Assembly (NCBI GenBank): GCA_001938995.1
Contig: MKZN01000002.1
Span: forward strand, 310,001 to 374,000
Length of the DNA stretch: 64,000 bases
Origin: Bacillus pumilus
GTDB taxonomy: Bacteria > Bacillota > Bacilli > Bacillales > Bacillaceae
Direction: 5' to 3'
Of this stretch, positions 11,594 through 25,527 are shown in pieces. The notes under the pieces are model-generated. The model had not been told where the DNA came from. It did no database searches and saw only the letters and a list, made by a program, of their open reading frames with translations. Position 1 is the stretch's first letter. Each line of letters opens with the position of its first letter. The position numbers and the translations under genes are program-made.

Positions 11594-14500
11594 ATCGTTA
11601 CCGTCACCTCAGCATTCGTTTTCACTTGTGGCATTTCGTCTGAACTAAATGTCATACTTTCTAGCACTCTTAATATCGCTTCTGCTGTATCTAGTGACGT
11701 CAAGCAAGCCACTCCATTTTCAACAGATTCACGTCTGATTCTAAAGCCATCTCTTGCTGGCTGTTTCCCTTTTGTCAGTGTATTGATCACAAACTGTGCT
11801 TCACCATGTCGAATGACATCAAGAAGATTTTTGCCTTCTTCTCCTATTTTGCCGACTACACTTGATGGAATGGATGCTTGCTTCAAGTAATTGGCTGTAC
11901 CTTCTGTCGCTAAAATGTGATAGCCGATCGCATGGAACCTTCTTGCAATCTCAAGTCCCTCTTCTTTATCCTTATTAGCTACCGTTAACAAAACGGTTCC
12001 GTCTTTTGGAATTTGAATTCCTGAGGCGATCAATCCTTTGTACAGGGCTTTTTCAATGGTGACATCTTTCCCCATAACTTCACCTGTTGATTTCATCTCA
12101 GGTCCAAGTGTGATATCCACTCTTCTCAGTTTCGCAAAGGAGAAGACCGGTACTTTCACATATACACCCTCTTGCTCCTCGTGTAGTCCCTCTTGGTAGC
12201 CATAGTGTTTGAGCTTGTCTCCTAGAATGACTTTTGTCGCTAGATTCGCCATAGGTATGCCCGTAATTTTACTTAAAAATGGGACAGTACGGCTCGAACG
12301 CGGGTTCACTTCCAGCACATATACTTCACCTTTTGATAGGACAAATTGAATGTTAAGCAGCCCAATAATGTTGAGTCCTTTTGCTAGTTTAATGGTGTAC
12401 TCTGCAATTTTCGCTTTGACGTCCTCAGATAACGTTTGTGGAGGGTAGACCGCGATGGAATCACCAGAATGAACGCCGGCTCTTTCGATATGTTCCATGA
12501 TACCTGGGATGACGACAGTTTCTCCGTCAGACACTGCATCTACTTCGATTTCCTTCCCTGTCAAATACTTGTCAATCAAGACTGGATGCTGTGGATTGAT
12601 TTTCACGGCATTCTTCATATAGTGAAGGAGCTCCGTTTCTTGATAAACAATTTCCATTGCGCGCCCGCCTAACACATAGGAAGGACGGACAAGGACTGGA
12701 TAGCCGATCTGATTGGCAATGATGATTGCCTCTGGAACAGAGGTCGCTGTTTTTCCTTTTGGCTGAGGAACGCCCAGTGTTTCTAATGTTTGTTCAAACT
12801 TATCACGGTTTTCCGCACGGTCTAAGTCCTCAAGTGATGTCCCCAGGATGTTAACGCCTCTATTGGATAGTTCATCCGCTAAGTTGATCGCTGTTTGTCC
12901 CCCGAATTGAACGACAACACCTTCTGGTTTTTCAAGGTCGATGATGTGCATGACATCTTCTACTGTAAGTGGTTCAAAGTATAGCTTATCTGAAATACTA
13001 AAGTCTGTTGATACTGTTTCAGGGTTGTTGTTTATAATAATCGCTTCATACCCTGCTTGTTTAATTGCCCAAACAGAATGGACCGTCGCATAATCAAATT
13101 CAACCCCTTGTCCAATCCGGATTGGTCCTGAACCTAGTACGATGACACTTTTCTTCTCAGTTCGCTCAGATTCATTTTCATCTTCATATGTGCTATAGAA
13201 ATAAGGTGTTTCTGATTCAAATTCAGCCGCACACGTGTCAACCATTTTGTAAACGGGCACAACGCCTGCTTCTTGTCTAAGCTGGTAAAGTGCCGCTTCT
13301 TTCATGTGCCATTCTCGGCTAATATAGATGTCTGAGAAGCCTTTTTCTTTTGCTTCTTTTAATACGTCTGTATTGCCTATGTTTTCTTTTAATGTCTTTT
13401 CAAATGTAATGATACCTTCTAGTTTATGAAGGAAGAAGTAATCAATTTGTGAGAATTCATGTATCTGCTCAACTGTATAACCTCTCCTAAACGCCTCAGC
13501 GATATAAAATAGTCGCTCGTCGCCTGCTTTTTTGATTCGTTTCTCTAGCACTTCATTTGAGATGTCTGCTTCGTCCTTTAATTCTATGTGATGCACATCT
13601 GCCTCAAGTGAACGCACAGCTTTTAATAACGACTCTTCTAAAGTACGTCCAATCGCCATGACTTCGCCTGTTGCTTTCATTTGAGTACCAAGATGTCTAT
13701 TGGCAGATTCAAATTTATCAAACGGCCAACGCGGAATTTTTGACACGACATAGTCAAGTGCTGGTTCAAAGGCTGCATATGTTTTTCCTGTTACTGGGTT
13801 CATCATTTCATCTAGTGTTAAGCCGACAGCGATTTTCGCAGCAAGCTTTGCAATCGGATACCCTGTCGCTTTAGACGCAAGTGCAGAAGACCGGCTCACG
13901 CGCGGGTTCACTTCGATGATATAGTACTGAAAGCTGTTTGGATCTAGGGCAAGCTGTACGTTACAGCCGCCTTCAATGCCTAGAGCCCGGATGAGCTTTA
14001 GTGATACGTTTCGTAGCAGCTGGTATTCACGGTCACTTAAAGTTTGGCTTGGCGCAACGACTATGCTATCACCTGTATGGATGCCGACAGGATCAAAATT
14101 TTCCATGTTACAAACAACGATGGCATGGTCACCGCTATCACGCATCACTTCGTATTCAATTTCCTTAAAGCCTGCAATACTTTTTTCAAGTAAACATTGC
14201 GTTACCGGGCTTAACTTAAGGCCGTTCTCAACCGTTTCTTTTAGTTCTTGCTCGTTTGTACAAATTCCGCCGCCCGTTCCGCCTAATGTATAGGCTGGTC
14301 TCACAATGACTGGGAACCCTATTTTATTGGTGAAAGCCATCGCTTCTTCAAAATTATGAATGATCTCACTTTCTGGTACAGGTTCATTCAGTTCTCTCAT
14401 GAGATTACGGAATAAATCTCTGTCTTCTGCTTGTTGTATAGCGGATAGCTTCGTTCCCAGCACTTCAACACCGCATTCAGCTAATACACCAAGGTCTGAT

Positions 14501-14805
14501 AATTCAACAGCAAGGTTGAGTCCAGTTTGTCCCCCAAGCGTTGGCAGAATCGCATCCGGACGTTCTTTTCGAATGATTCTCGTTAAAAATTCTGGTGTGA
14601 GCGGTTCGATATATACCTTGTCCGCCATTTCTGTATCTGTCATAATCGTCGCAGGGTTTGAGTTCACAAGAACCACTTCATACCCCTCTTCTTTTAGTGC
14701 TAAGCAAGCCTGTGTACCTGCATAGTCGAACTCTGCTGCTTGACCGATAATGATTGGACCTGATCCGATGACTAATATCTTTTTGATGTCTACGCGTTTT
14801 GGCAT
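11590..14805 (-). CDS. carB: Carbamoyl-phosphate synthase, pyrimidine-specific large subunit
   Basis: A 1071-residue synthetase (PyrAB in B. subtilis) that makes carbamoyl phosphate from bicarbonate, ammonia delivered by the small subunit, and two ATP. Two homologous ATP-grasp halves are clear, each with a glycine-rich start ([44 protein letters not shown]) and EVNPR motifs. The last 140 residues form the allosteric MGS-like domain. It overlaps carA by 16 bases. A second, arginine-specific enzyme is usual in Bacillus and is not in this window. Confidence 0.95.
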
Positions 14806-15880
14806 ACTTCTTCCCCTTCTTTCTCAGTCGTATGAATCATTTCCATGAATTGATCGAATAAGTAGTTCGCATCTTCTGGACCTGGTGATGCTTCTGGGTG
14901 ATACTGCACAGTGAATGCTGGCGCTTCTTTATGTTTTAATCCTTCAATTGTATTGTCGTTTAGAGCAATATGAGTTACTTCTAGCAAGTCTTCATTAATG
15001 GCACTTACGGTGTAGCCATGGTTTTGAGAAGTCAGCGTTACCTTTCCAGTTGCTAGTTCTTTCACGGGGTGATTGGATCCTCTATGCCCGAATTTCATTT
15101 TTTCTGTACTTGCTCCGCACGCAAGCGCAAATAGCTGATGTCCTAGGCAAATGCCAAAGAGTGGTACCTTTCCAATCAATTGCTGAATCATTTCGACCGC
15201 TTCAGGTACATCGACAGGGTCTCCAGGTCCGTTTGAGAGCATGATGCCATCAGGCTTTAGCTGCAACACTTCGTCTGCTGTAATATTGTATGGCACCACA
15301 ATGACATCACAGTCGCGCTTATTCAGCTCGCGCAATATTCCATGTTTCATGCCAAAATCCACAAGCACAATTCGTTTTCCTCTTCCTGGACTTGGGTATG
15401 CATTTTTCACAGAAACTTGACTCACTTGATCTGTTGGCAGCTGCAAAGTTTGAAGGCGGCGCACAACGTCATCTACTTGTTCATCTGGGTGAGCAAATGC
15501 ACCTCTTAATGTGCCTGCTCTTCTAATCATTCTTGTCAGCTTACGTGTATCGATTCCGCTGAGTCCCGGAATGTTTTTCATTTTTAAATATTCATCGAGT
15601 GAGTAGGATGAGCGCCAGTTTGATGGCTTTTCACAAAGCTCTTTCACAATGAGCCCTTTAACAAATGGTGTGATCGATTCGAAATCATCACGGTTAATGC
15701 CATAATTGCCGATCAGCGGATAGGTGAGTGTGACAATTTGTCCACAGTATGATGGGTCAGACAAAATTTCTTGATAGCCCGTCATCCCTGTATTAAACAC
15801 AACTTCTCCAACTGATGGTTCTAAGCTACCAAAACCTGTTCCTTCAAACACTGTTCCATTTTCTAGCACTAAGCGTCTCT

Positions 15881-15884
<4 letters not shown>
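14790..15884 (-). CDS. carA: Carbamoyl-phosphate synthase, pyrimidine-specific small (glutaminase) subunit
   Basis: A 364-residue subunit (PyrAA) that hydrolyses glutamine and channels ammonia to CarB. An N-terminal CPSase small-chain domain is followed by a class I glutamine amidotransferase domain with the nucleophile Cys in [10 protein letters not shown] and the His-Glu pair in [11 protein letters not shown] near the C terminus. It overlaps pyrC by 4 bases. Confidence 0.95.
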
Positions 15885-18095
<2,211 letters not shown>

Positions 18096-18113
18096 TCAAT
18101 CACTTTCAGGTTC

Positions 18114-18222
18114 AAAAAAACCCTAAGCCTCGGCAGCTTAGGGTTCTCCAAAAGAAGCAGTGGCACTTACGCACATTCTGCTTATGTTAGAACCCTTGTC
18201 AGCCTCACTGGACTTCTTTTAA
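18114..18222 (-). ncRNA. PyrR-dependent attenuator between pyrP and pyrB
   Basis: On the minus strand the PyrR-binding loop reads AGTCCAGTGAGGCT (about 18201-18214), which fits the known consensus ARUCCNGNGAGGYU. It is followed by a terminator stem (18121-18128 with 18136-18143, extended by two A-T pairs) and a U-run (18114-18120). PyrR with UMP should favour the terminator. The pyrP stop codon lies inside the binding loop. Confidence 0.88.
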
Positions 18223-19533
18223 AAGGTTTTCTGTATTCGATTCATTTGACTTATCTTCTTCTGCTTGCTGATGTGGCAAGATCAGGTTCAACAAAACGCC
18301 TGTTATGGCAGCAAGTGCCATTCCGGATAATGTCAGATTGATTTGTTTCACCTCAATGAAGGCACCACCAATTCCAATCACTAAGATGACAGATGCGATG
18401 ATGAGGTTTCGTTTTTCTTCAAAGTTGACTTGATGATCAATCAGGATCCTAAGACCACTCGAAGCGATGATCCCGAAGAGTAGGAACGAGACACCGCCCA
18501 TCACTGCGGAAGGGACTGTACTGATTAATGCTGATATTTTACCGACAAATCCAAAGCAGATGGCAAGTACCGCTGCTCCGCCGATGACGAAGATGCTAAA
18601 AACTCTCGTGATCGCAAGTACGCCAATGTTCTCACCATAAGTCGTTGTAGGTGGTCCACCAATGAGTGATGCAAAGATGGTCGCTGCACTATCTCCTAAA
18701 ATCGAGCGGTGAAGGCCTGGCTTTTGAATGAAATCTTGACCTACTACTTTGCTTAAGACCACTTGGTGACCAATGTGCTCAGACATTGTCACAAAAGCAA
18801 CCGGAACCATCACAGTGATGATACTTAAGGTCACAGCCGGCGTATAATCGACAAATGGTACAACAAAATCTGGTACAGCCAACCACTTTGCATCAATGAC
18901 CGGTTGGAATTGAACGATGCCTTGTGTTAAAGCAAAGAGATATCCGCTAATAATACCGATTAATACAGGAATGAGGCTGAGGAATCCTCTTAGAAAAATC
19001 ATACTAATGATGGTGATCACCAGTGTAAAGCCAGCGACACTTAAGTGTTTTAAGCTATAGACAAGCTCAGACGCATTCGGATCAGCATACATCGCCATGT
19101 TGACGGCTGTTCCAGCTAAACCTAGCCCAATGACCATAATCACTGGTCCTACGACAACCGGCGGCAGAAGTTTCATCAACCAGCCTGTGCCTAACCATTT
19201 AATGAATAAAGCGATGAGTGCATAAGCGACACCTGCCATAAATGCACCCACCATGGCAGCACCTGGACCGCCTGATGCTTTGACATTCAGGATGGGGGCT
19301 ATAAAGGCAAAGGACGAACCAAGGTATGCCGGTATTTGTCCTCTTGTAATGAGCAAGTAAACGATGGTTCCAACTCCACTTGAGATCAGGGCAACAGCTG
19401 GACTCATGTCAATGATTTTCGGTACAAGGATGGTTGCACCAAACATAGCAAACAAATGCTGAAGGCTAAGTGATAGCCACATGAACGGTTTTGGTATATC
19501 TCGAATGCCTAAATTGGCTTTTTGCTGACTCAT
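18205..19533 (-). CDS. pyrP: Uracil permease
   Basis: A 442-residue NCS2-family uracil:cation symporter with about 12-14 hydrophobic segments. Family signatures are QHLFAMFGATILVP near the N terminus, the long substrate motif around MSEHIGHQVVLSKVVGQDF, and GGPPTTTYGENIGVLAITRV in the middle. It lies between two PyrR attenuators, so uptake and synthesis of pyrimidines respond to the same signal. Confidence 0.95.
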   Translation of the reverse strand: MSQQKANLGIRDIPKPFMWLSLSLQHLFAMFGATILVPKIIDMSPAVALISSGVGTIVYLLITRGQIPAYLGSSFAFIAPILNVKASGGPGAAMVGAFMAGVAYALIALFIKWLGTGWLMKLLPPVVVGPVIMVIGLGLAGTAVNMAMYADPNASELVYSLKHLSVAGFTLVITIISMIFLRGFLSLIPVLIGIISGYLFALTQGIVQFQPVIDAKWLAVPDFVVPFVDYTPAVTLSIITVMVPVAFVTMSEHIGHQVVLSKVVGQDFIQKPGLHRSILGDSAATIFASLIGGPPTTTYGENIGVLAITRVFSIFVIGGAAVLAICFGFVGKISALISTVPSAVMGGVSFLLFGIIASSGLRILIDHQVNFEEKRNLIIASVILVIGIGGAFIEVKQINLTLSGMALAAITGVLLNLILPHQQAEEDKSNESNTENLLKEVQ

Positions 19534-19563
19534 GATTTTCCTCCTAGATGTGTTTTTTCTATT

Positions 19564-19680
19564 AAAAAAGCCTCTTTGCGAGTATGCGCAAAGAGGCTTA
19601 GAAAACCGTACACGTCATGTGTATATGCTCGGTGTTTCTATTATTGCCCTCTTTGCAAACTCTCTGGAATGCATTTAAAA
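19564..19680 (-). ncRNA. PyrR-dependent attenuator between pyrR and pyrP, with non-consensus binding loop
   Basis: A strong terminator (stem 19569-19580 with 19587-19598, U-run 19564-19569) follows a loop reading ATTCCAGAGAGTTT (about 19656-19669 on the minus strand). Compared with ARUCCNGNGAGGYU it differs at the R (U) and at the second G of GAGG (U), so two of the stem-closing pairs would be weaker than in the other two leaders. Position and terminator still make this the middle attenuator. Confidence 0.82.
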
Positions 19681-19683
19681 AGG

Positions 19684-20229
<546 letters not shown>

Positions 20230-20251
20230 TTACACCTCTTTTTTGACAAAT

Positions 20252-20345
20252 AAAAAGCCCCTTCTGCAAAGGGCAGAGAGGGGCGTTCATTTGTGCATAC
20301 ACATACACAAATTGATCCGTTATCCTTCTCAGCCTCTCTGGACTG
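20252..20345 (-). ncRNA. PyrR-dependent attenuator in the pyr operon 5' leader
   Basis: The minus strand carries AGTCCAGAGAGGCT (about 20331-20344), a perfect match to the PyrR loop consensus. A GC-rich terminator (outer stem 20257-20262 with 20279-20284, inner pairs with a bulge) and U-run at 20252-20256 follow, just before the pyrR ribosome site. Confidence 0.9.
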
Positions 20346-20372
20346 TCTTAAAGAATCTCAATTTCTTTGTTC

Positions 20373-20401
20373 ATTATTTCAGAAAAAGCGTTGCCTGTCA
20401 A
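20373..20401 (-). promoter_or_regulatory. Sigma-A promoter of the pyr operon
   Basis: A consensus -35 TTGACA (20396-20401) and -10 AATAAT (20373-20378) are 17 bases apart. The -35 overlaps the rluD stop codon, so the promoter begins inside the end of rluD. Confidence 0.85.
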
Positions 20402-21312
20402 TCATTATTTCTTAAGGAATCGATAAAAGCCTGCATATCTTGCGGAATGGGTGCGGAAAATTCGATGTATTCTCCTGTCCTTGGATGATCAAACCCTAAT
20501 ACACCCGCATGTAGCAATTGTCCATTGAAATCAACGGTTTTCCTTGGGCCATATTTCGGATCTCCCGCAAGAGGATAACCAATATACTTCATATGGACAC
20601 GGATTTGGTGCGTTCTTCCTGTTTCAAGACGGCATTCTACAACGGTGAACTCTTTAAAGCGTTCCATCACGTCAAAGTGTGTGACAGCTTGCTTTGCATT
20701 TTCTTTTGTGACAGTCATACTTTGACGGTCCTTTTTGTCTCTACCAATCGGAGCATCTATCGTCCCTGTATCATGCTGGATGATGCCGTGAACCACAGCG
20801 GTATATTTTCTCGTGACGGTCTTGGCGACCAATTGATTGACGAGTGATTCATGCGCCAAATCATTTTTAGCAACCATTAACAGTCCAGAAGTATCCTTAT
20901 CAATCCGGTGAACAATACCAGGTCTCATGACGCCATTAATACCTGATAAGTCGTGACAATGTGCCATAAGGCCATTCACAAGTGTCCCTGATACATGTCC
21001 TGGCGCTGGATGGACGACCATACCTCTTGGTTTATTCACCACAAGTACGTCTTCATCCTCATAATAAATATCTAGATCCATTGCTTCTGCTTCTACATCT
21101 AGTGCTTCTGGTTCTGGAATTTCTACTTTGATCTGATCGCCAGCTTGTACCTTATAATTTGCTTTTACTTGTTTTCCGTTCACTTCAATTAGCCCGTCAT
21201 TTACCCATTGCTGAACTTGGGTTCTTGACCATTCAGGCTCCGTTGTGCTTAAAAATTTATCAAGCCGCTCACTTGTTTGTTCTTCGGAAACGGCAATGTT
21301 TATTTGATTCAT
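20398..21312 (-). CDS. ylyB: RluD-family pseudouridine synthase (YlyB)
   Basis: A 304-residue 23S rRNA pseudouridine synthase of the RluA/RluD type. An S4 domain (about residues 12-65) is followed by the catalytic domain with HRIDKDTSG, in which Asp138 is the expected nucleophile. The start [12 protein letters not shown] and overlap of 4 bases with lspA match B. subtilis. The exact uridine targets cannot be read from sequence; RluD proteins act in helix 69. Confidence 0.9.
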   Translation of the reverse strand: MNQINIAVSEEQTSERLDKFLSTTEPEWSRTQVQQWVNDGLIEVNGKQVKANYKVQAGDQIKVEIPEPEALDVEAEAMDLDIYYEDEDVLVVNKPRGMVVHPAPGHVSGTLVNGLMAHCHDLSGINGVMRPGIVHRIDKDTSGLLMVAKNDLAHESLVNQLVAKTVTRKYTAVVHGIIQHDTGTIDAPIGRDKKDRQSMTVTKENAKQAVTHFDVMERFKEFTVVECRLETGRTHQIRVHMKYIGYPLAGDPKYGPRKTVDFNGQLLHAGVLGFDHPRTGEYIEFSAPIPQDMQAFIDSLRNND

Positions 21313-21776
21313 GTAGTTGACTCCTTATTTTTCTTTCCATCTAATAGCATTTGAATGAAGAGCAGAATAACTCCTATGCAAAGAGATGAATCTGCAATGT
21401 TAAAGATTGGATAATGATAATCCCCAAATACGAAATGGGCAAAATCAACCACTTCCTGACGGAAAATCCGGTCAATAAAGTTACCAACGGCTCCTCCAAG
21501 CATGAGGCCTAGCGCCGCGCCAAGCAGCTTGTCATTTTGTCCATATTTTTGCAAGTAATAGACAATCCCCGCCATCACCACGAGTGTGACCACATAGAAA
21601 AACCACATTTGCCCTTGAAGAATTCCCCATGCGGCTCCTGAATTCCGGTGAGAGGTTAAGTAAAAGAATCCGTCAATCACTGGGACAGAATCTCCAATGA
21701 TCATGTTTTTGACAACGAGCCATTTTGTTAATTGATCTAAACAAATCATCACGATTGCGATTATGTAATAGAACAC
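21309..21776 (-). CDS. lspA: Lipoprotein signal peptidase (signal peptidase II)
   Basis: A 155-residue membrane aspartyl protease that removes signal peptides from diacylglyceryl-modified prolipoproteins. Four hydrophobic segments are visible. The catalytic aspartates are Asp102 (GNFIDRI) and Asp129 (NIADSSL), and NSGAAWG (45-51) is conserved. The start is GTG, with GGAGG 7 bases upstream; an ATG two bases earlier is out of frame. Confidence 0.95.
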   Translation of the reverse strand: MFYYIIAIVMICLDQLTKWLVVKNMIIGDSVPVIDGFFYLTSHRNSGAAWGILQGQMWFFYVVTLVVMAGIVYYLQKYGQNDKLLGAALGLMLGGAVGNFIDRIFRQEVVDFAHFVFGDYHYPIFNIADSSLCIGVILLFIQMLLDGKKNKESTT

Positions 21777-21812
21777 ACATGTTCCTCCATCTTCATACTT
21801 TGGTCTTTAAGC

Positions 21813-21841
21813 ATTTTATCAAGAAAACAGAAAGGAGTAAA
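21813..21841 (-). promoter_or_regulatory. Likely sigma-A promoter of lspA
   Basis: A -35 TTTACT (21836-21841) and -10 TAAAAT (21813-21818) are 17 bases apart upstream of lspA. Confidence 0.55.
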
Positions 21842-21870
21842 GAAACTTTAGTTGACAGACAAAAACCTCC

Positions 21871-22245
21871 CTACATATGGAAGGCTTCGAAATGAGAATC
21901 ATTTGATTCATGAGGATAAGGAGTGAATGCTTTTTTCTCGTATTGTTTATGATATAAAAAGTCATCAGTCGTGCGGGCTGTAGGGAGAATACTCATCTGT
22001 TCAAGTGGAATTGCATGACCTGTCGCTTCACATACACCGTACGTTCCTTGCTCTATTTTTGCAATGGCGAGCGAAACATCTTGCAGCTCTTCCTTGATGT
22101 GATAAAGGAGCGTGGTCGTTTTGGTTTGATTCATTGTGATATGTTCAGTGGGTGAACGAAATGACGCATATTCGAACAGTTTGGATTGCAGTTCTTCTTT
22201 CATTTGAAGGAGTTCCATGTAAATCGTGTGTAGATCGCCATTCAT
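21871..22245 (-). CDS. ylyA: DksA/TraR-like regulator YlyA with degenerate zinc finger
   Basis: A 124-residue protein with an N-terminal helical region (about 1-80) and a C-terminal remnant of a DksA/TraR zinc finger, YGVCEATGHAIP. Only one cysteine remains of the usual four, so zinc is probably not bound. DksA relatives act on RNA polymerase through its secondary channel; B. subtilis YlyA has been linked to RNA polymerase and forespore gene expression. The place between lspA and ileS is conserved. The symbol rests on position and likeness. Confidence 0.8.
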   Translation of the reverse strand: MNGDLHTIYMELLQMKEELQSKLFEYASFRSPTEHITMNQTKTTTLLYHIKEELQDVSLAIAKIEQGTYGVCEATGHAIPLEQMSILPTARTTDDFLYHKQYEKKAFTPYPHESNDSHFEAFHM

Positions 22246-22363
22246 GTCGCTAATTCAACTCCTGCCCTCTCGTAATACTCCTATTGTTGCCCCGGCTGTA
22301 GACTTTAAAGCCATAAGATTTTTCCTTTCGTTCTAAACGCTGTCATTTTCTAAAATAAGAAAA

Positions 22364-22384
22364 CGCCCCGCTTATAGCGGGGCG
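22364..22384 (-). terminator. Terminator of ileS
   Basis: A 9-bp GC-rich stem with a 3-base loop is followed on the minus strand by TTTTCTTATTTTA. It lies 22 bases after the ileS stop. Confidence 0.85.
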
Positions 22385-22405
22385 CTAGTTGATGATAGAG
22401 GACTG

Positions 22406-25171
22406 TTAATTTTGGTAATATTTCTCCATGATTTCAGCATTTTTCAGCGATAATGTTGGGTATTTTGGATTTGCACCCACATCTTTAGAAATAATACGAG
22501 AACGTTCACACAGTTCTCCTTCTGCTTTCTCAACAACAATACGTCCTGATGGGTATTCAGGCGCTGATGCATCTGCATGCTTTTGATCTTCTACCGTTAA
22601 TTCTGAGATGATGAAGAGCTGCTTGACATCTTCTTTGATGGAAGCTAAAAGGTCCTTCACTTCATCAGTCGCATAAAGTGTCACACTTGCTTCTAGTGAA
22701 CGTCCGATGACTTTCTCATTACGGGCAATTTCAAGTGCTTTCAGAACATCATCACGAACTTCCATAAAGCGGTCGAATTTCGTTTCGGTCGCTTCTGCTT
22801 GTGGAATAGCCACAACTTCTGGCATATCAGTTAATTGAACACTTGGTTCTTCCACAAAGCGTAAATGGCTCCATAATTCATCTGCTGTGTGCGGAAGAAT
22901 TGGTGCAGTTAGCTTCACTAACGCCATTAATGTTTCGTAGAAGACGGTTTGCATGCTGCGCCGATCTGGATGATCTGCATGTTCAATGTACACCACATCT
23001 TTTGCAAAATCGAGATAGAATGAGCTTAGCTCAATCGTACAGAAATTATGAATCGCATGATATACGACAGCAAATTCATAATCGTCATACGCCTTTTTCA
23101 CCTTATCAATCAGTTTGTTTAATTTGATTAAGATATATTGATCCACTTCGCGAAGCTCTTCTACTGGCACAGCATGTACTGCTGGTTCAAAGTCGAACAG
23201 GTTACCATGCAAGAAGCGGAACGTGTTACGAATTTTACGGTATACTTCTGCCACTTGTTTAAGAATATCATCAGACACTGGATGATCAGCTTGATAGTTA
23301 ACAGAGGAAACCCAAAGTCTGAGGATCTCCGCACCAAGTTGCTTAGCCACCTTCGTTGGATCTATTGTGTTGCCTAATGATTTACTCATCTTACGTCCCT
23401 CTTTATCAAGCGTAAAGCCATGGCTTAGCACACCTTTATAAGGTGCTTTTCCAGTGACCGCAACCGCTGTTGATAATGATGAGTTAAACCAGCCTCGATA
23501 TTGATCAGAGCCTTCAAGATAAAGATCTGCTGGACGGACAAGGTCTTCTCTTTCTTCTAAAACGGCTTGGTGAGAAGAACCTGAATCAAACCATACATCC
23601 ATGATGTCCTGCTCTTTAGTAAATTCACCATTCGGGCTGCCTGGATGTGTAAAACCTTCTGGAAGTAATTCTTTTGCTTCTTTTTCAAACCAAATATTTG
23701 ATCCATGTTCTCTAAACAATTGTGATACATGCTGAATCGTTTTGTCCGTGATGATCGGTTCCCCGTTTTCCGCATAAAAGACCGGAATTGGTACTCCCCA
23801 TACACGCTGTCTTGAAATACACCAGTCACCTCTGTCACGCACCATATTAAATAGACGTGTTTCACCCCATGCTGGTACCCATTTTGTTTCTTTAATATTG
23901 TCTAAAAGAGCTTCTCTGAAATCTTTAATGGATGCAAACCACTGAGAAGTCGCACGATAAATCGTCGGTTTTTTCGTTCTCCAGTCATGCGGATAAGAGT
24001 GGGTAATAAAGTCGAGCTTTTTCAGTGCGCCTTTTGCTTCAAGCTGTTCTGTGATGGCTTTATTTGCATCCTCATAGAAAACCCCTTCAAATCCAGGTGC
24101 TTCTTCTGTCATGACACCTTTCTCATCAACTGGGCATAGCACATCAAGACCGTATTTCATACTGACAATAAAGTCATCTTCTCCGTGACCTGGTGCCGTG
24201 TGAACACAGCCAGTACCGGCATCCGTTGTAACGTGATCGCCAAGCATAACGAGTGAATCTCTACCATAGATCGGATGCTCTGCCACGACTTTGTCTAGTT
24301 CATTTCCTTTTAGGGTTTTCACGACTTCGTATTCATCAAAACCAATGGTTTTCGCTACTTGTTCAGCCAGTTCAGATGCCACAACATATCGATCATCCCC
24401 AACTTTGAGCACACTGTATTCTAGATTCGGATGAACACAAATTCCAAGGTTAGCTGGAATGGTCCAAGGTGTTGTTGTCCAAATGATGAATTGCTCTCCA
24501 TTTTCAAGTACGCCTTTTCCATCTTTCACTTTAAATGATACGTAGATGGATGGGGAGCGTTTGTCTTTGTACTCAATTTCCGCTTCAGCTAGTGCTGATT
24601 CACTTGAAGGTGACCAGTTAACAGGCTTCAGCCCTTTGTAAATATAGCCTCTTTTCGCCATTTCACCAAAGACAAGGATTTGCTGCGCTTCGTATTCAGG
24701 CTTTAACGTGACATATGGATTGTCCCAGTCGGCTCTAACGCCTAGACGTTTGAACTGGTTACGCTGACCTTCGATTTGCTTCCAAGCGTATTCTTCACAT
24801 AGTTTGCGAAATTCTGCTGTGGACATTTCTTTTCGCTTCACTTTTTTATTTTTTGTGAGCGCCGTTTCAATTGGTAAGCCATGTGTATCCCAGCCCGGTA
24901 CGTACGGTGCGTGGAATCCATTCATTGATTTAAAACGGACAATAAAATCTTTTAGGATTTTATTGAGTGCGTGTCCCATATGAATATCACCATTCGCATA
25001 TGGAGGTCCATCATGCAATATAAAAGTCGGGCGTCCTTTTGTCCGCTCCAAGACCATTTGATAGATGTCTTTTTCTGCCCATTCCTCTTGGATTTCAGGC
25101 TCTTTGTTTGGCAAGTTCCCTCTCATAGGGAATTCTGTTTTCGGCATTAATAACGTGTCTTTGTAGTTCAT
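22406..25171 (-). CDS. ileS: Isoleucyl-tRNA synthetase
   Basis: A 921-residue class I synthetase, the same length as in B. subtilis. The ATP-binding HMGH is at about residues 58-61 ([15 protein letters not shown]), an inserted editing domain follows (about 190-400, [13 protein letters not shown]), and KMSKS is in [10 protein letters not shown]. The anticodon-binding domain fills the C-terminal third. The ATG at 25171 has GGAGG 7 bases upstream; an in-frame ATG six bases earlier would touch that site. Expression is under the T-box leader. Confidence 0.96.
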   Translation of the reverse strand: MNYKDTLLMPKTEFPMRGNLPNKEPEIQEEWAEKDIYQMVLERTKGRPTFILHDGPPYANGDIHMGHALNKILKDFIVRFKSMNGFHAPYVPGWDTHGLPIETALTKNKKVKRKEMSTAEFRKLCEEYAWKQIEGQRNQFKRLGVRADWDNPYVTLKPEYEAQQILVFGEMAKRGYIYKGLKPVNWSPSSESALAEAEIEYKDKRSPSIYVSFKVKDGKGVLENGEQFIIWTTTPWTIPANLGICVHPNLEYSVLKVGDDRYVVASELAEQVAKTIGFDEYEVVKTLKGNELDKVVAEHPIYGRDSLVMLGDHVTTDAGTGCVHTAPGHGEDDFIVSMKYGLDVLCPVDEKGVMTEEAPGFEGVFYEDANKAITEQLEAKGALKKLDFITHSYPHDWRTKKPTIYRATSQWFASIKDFREALLDNIKETKWVPAWGETRLFNMVRDRGDWCISRQRVWGVPIPVFYAENGEPIITDKTIQHVSQLFREHGSNIWFEKEAKELLPEGFTHPGSPNGEFTKEQDIMDVWFDSGSSHQAVLEEREDLVRPADLYLEGSDQYRGWFNSSLSTAVAVTGKAPYKGVLSHGFTLDKEGRKMSKSLGNTIDPTKVAKQLGAEILRLWVSSVNYQADHPVSDDILKQVAEVYRKIRNTFRFLHGNLFDFEPAVHAVPVEELREVDQYILIKLNKLIDKVKKAYDDYEFAVVYHAIHNFCTIELSSFYLDFAKDVVYIEHADHPDRRSMQTVFYETLMALVKLTAPILPHTADELWSHLRFVEEPSVQLTDMPEVVAIPQAEATETKFDRFMEVRDDVLKALEIARNEKVIGRSLEASVTLYATDEVKDLLASIKEDVKQLFIISELTVEDQKHADASAPEYPSGRIVVEKAEGELCERSRIISKDVGANPKYPTLSLKNAEIMEKYYQN

Positions 25172-25209
25172 ACCCATTCCTCCACATGCAAATTCGTCTT
25201 AAAGAAAAA

Positions 25210-25480
25210 CAATAAAAAAAGCCCTCTCATCCCACAAGGGACGAGAAGGCTTGTCTCGCGGTACCACCCTTTTAGAAAAGCGATTAACAATCGCTCATCC
25301 ACTCTAAAATCGTAACGTGATCGGACGCCTTTTCTTACTGATTCATTTCAGAAAAGGAACTAAAGGGGTGATCTCATGAGCAGCGTCACGTAATGTCAGG
25401 CTTCCACCATCCCTGATTCGCTTTATTACGCATTGAACAACTGCGAGTGTCCCTTTCAAACGTTTATCTCTTGTTAATTT
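25210..25480 (-). ncRNA. Isoleucine T-box leader of ileS
   Basis: The T-box core AGGGTGGTACCGCG is at 25257-25270 on the minus strand, followed by a terminator (stem near 25221-25252, U-run at about 25214-25220). Upstream is a large stem I with GAGATCACC in the specifier loop, where ATC (25370-25372) is an isoleucine codon. Uncharged tRNA-Ile should pair with specifier and T-box and favour read-through. Confidence 0.93.
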
Positions 25481-25488
25481 ATGATGGT

Positions 25489-25518
25489 ATTATATGCAAC
25501 ATGAGCGGGTCATGTCAA
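25489..25518 (-). promoter_or_regulatory. Sigma-A promoter of ileS
   Basis: Perfect -35 TTGACA (25513-25518) and perfect -10 TATAAT (25489-25494) with an 18-base spacer, just before the T-box leader. Confidence 0.85.
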
Positions 25519-25527
25519 GATGATCGG

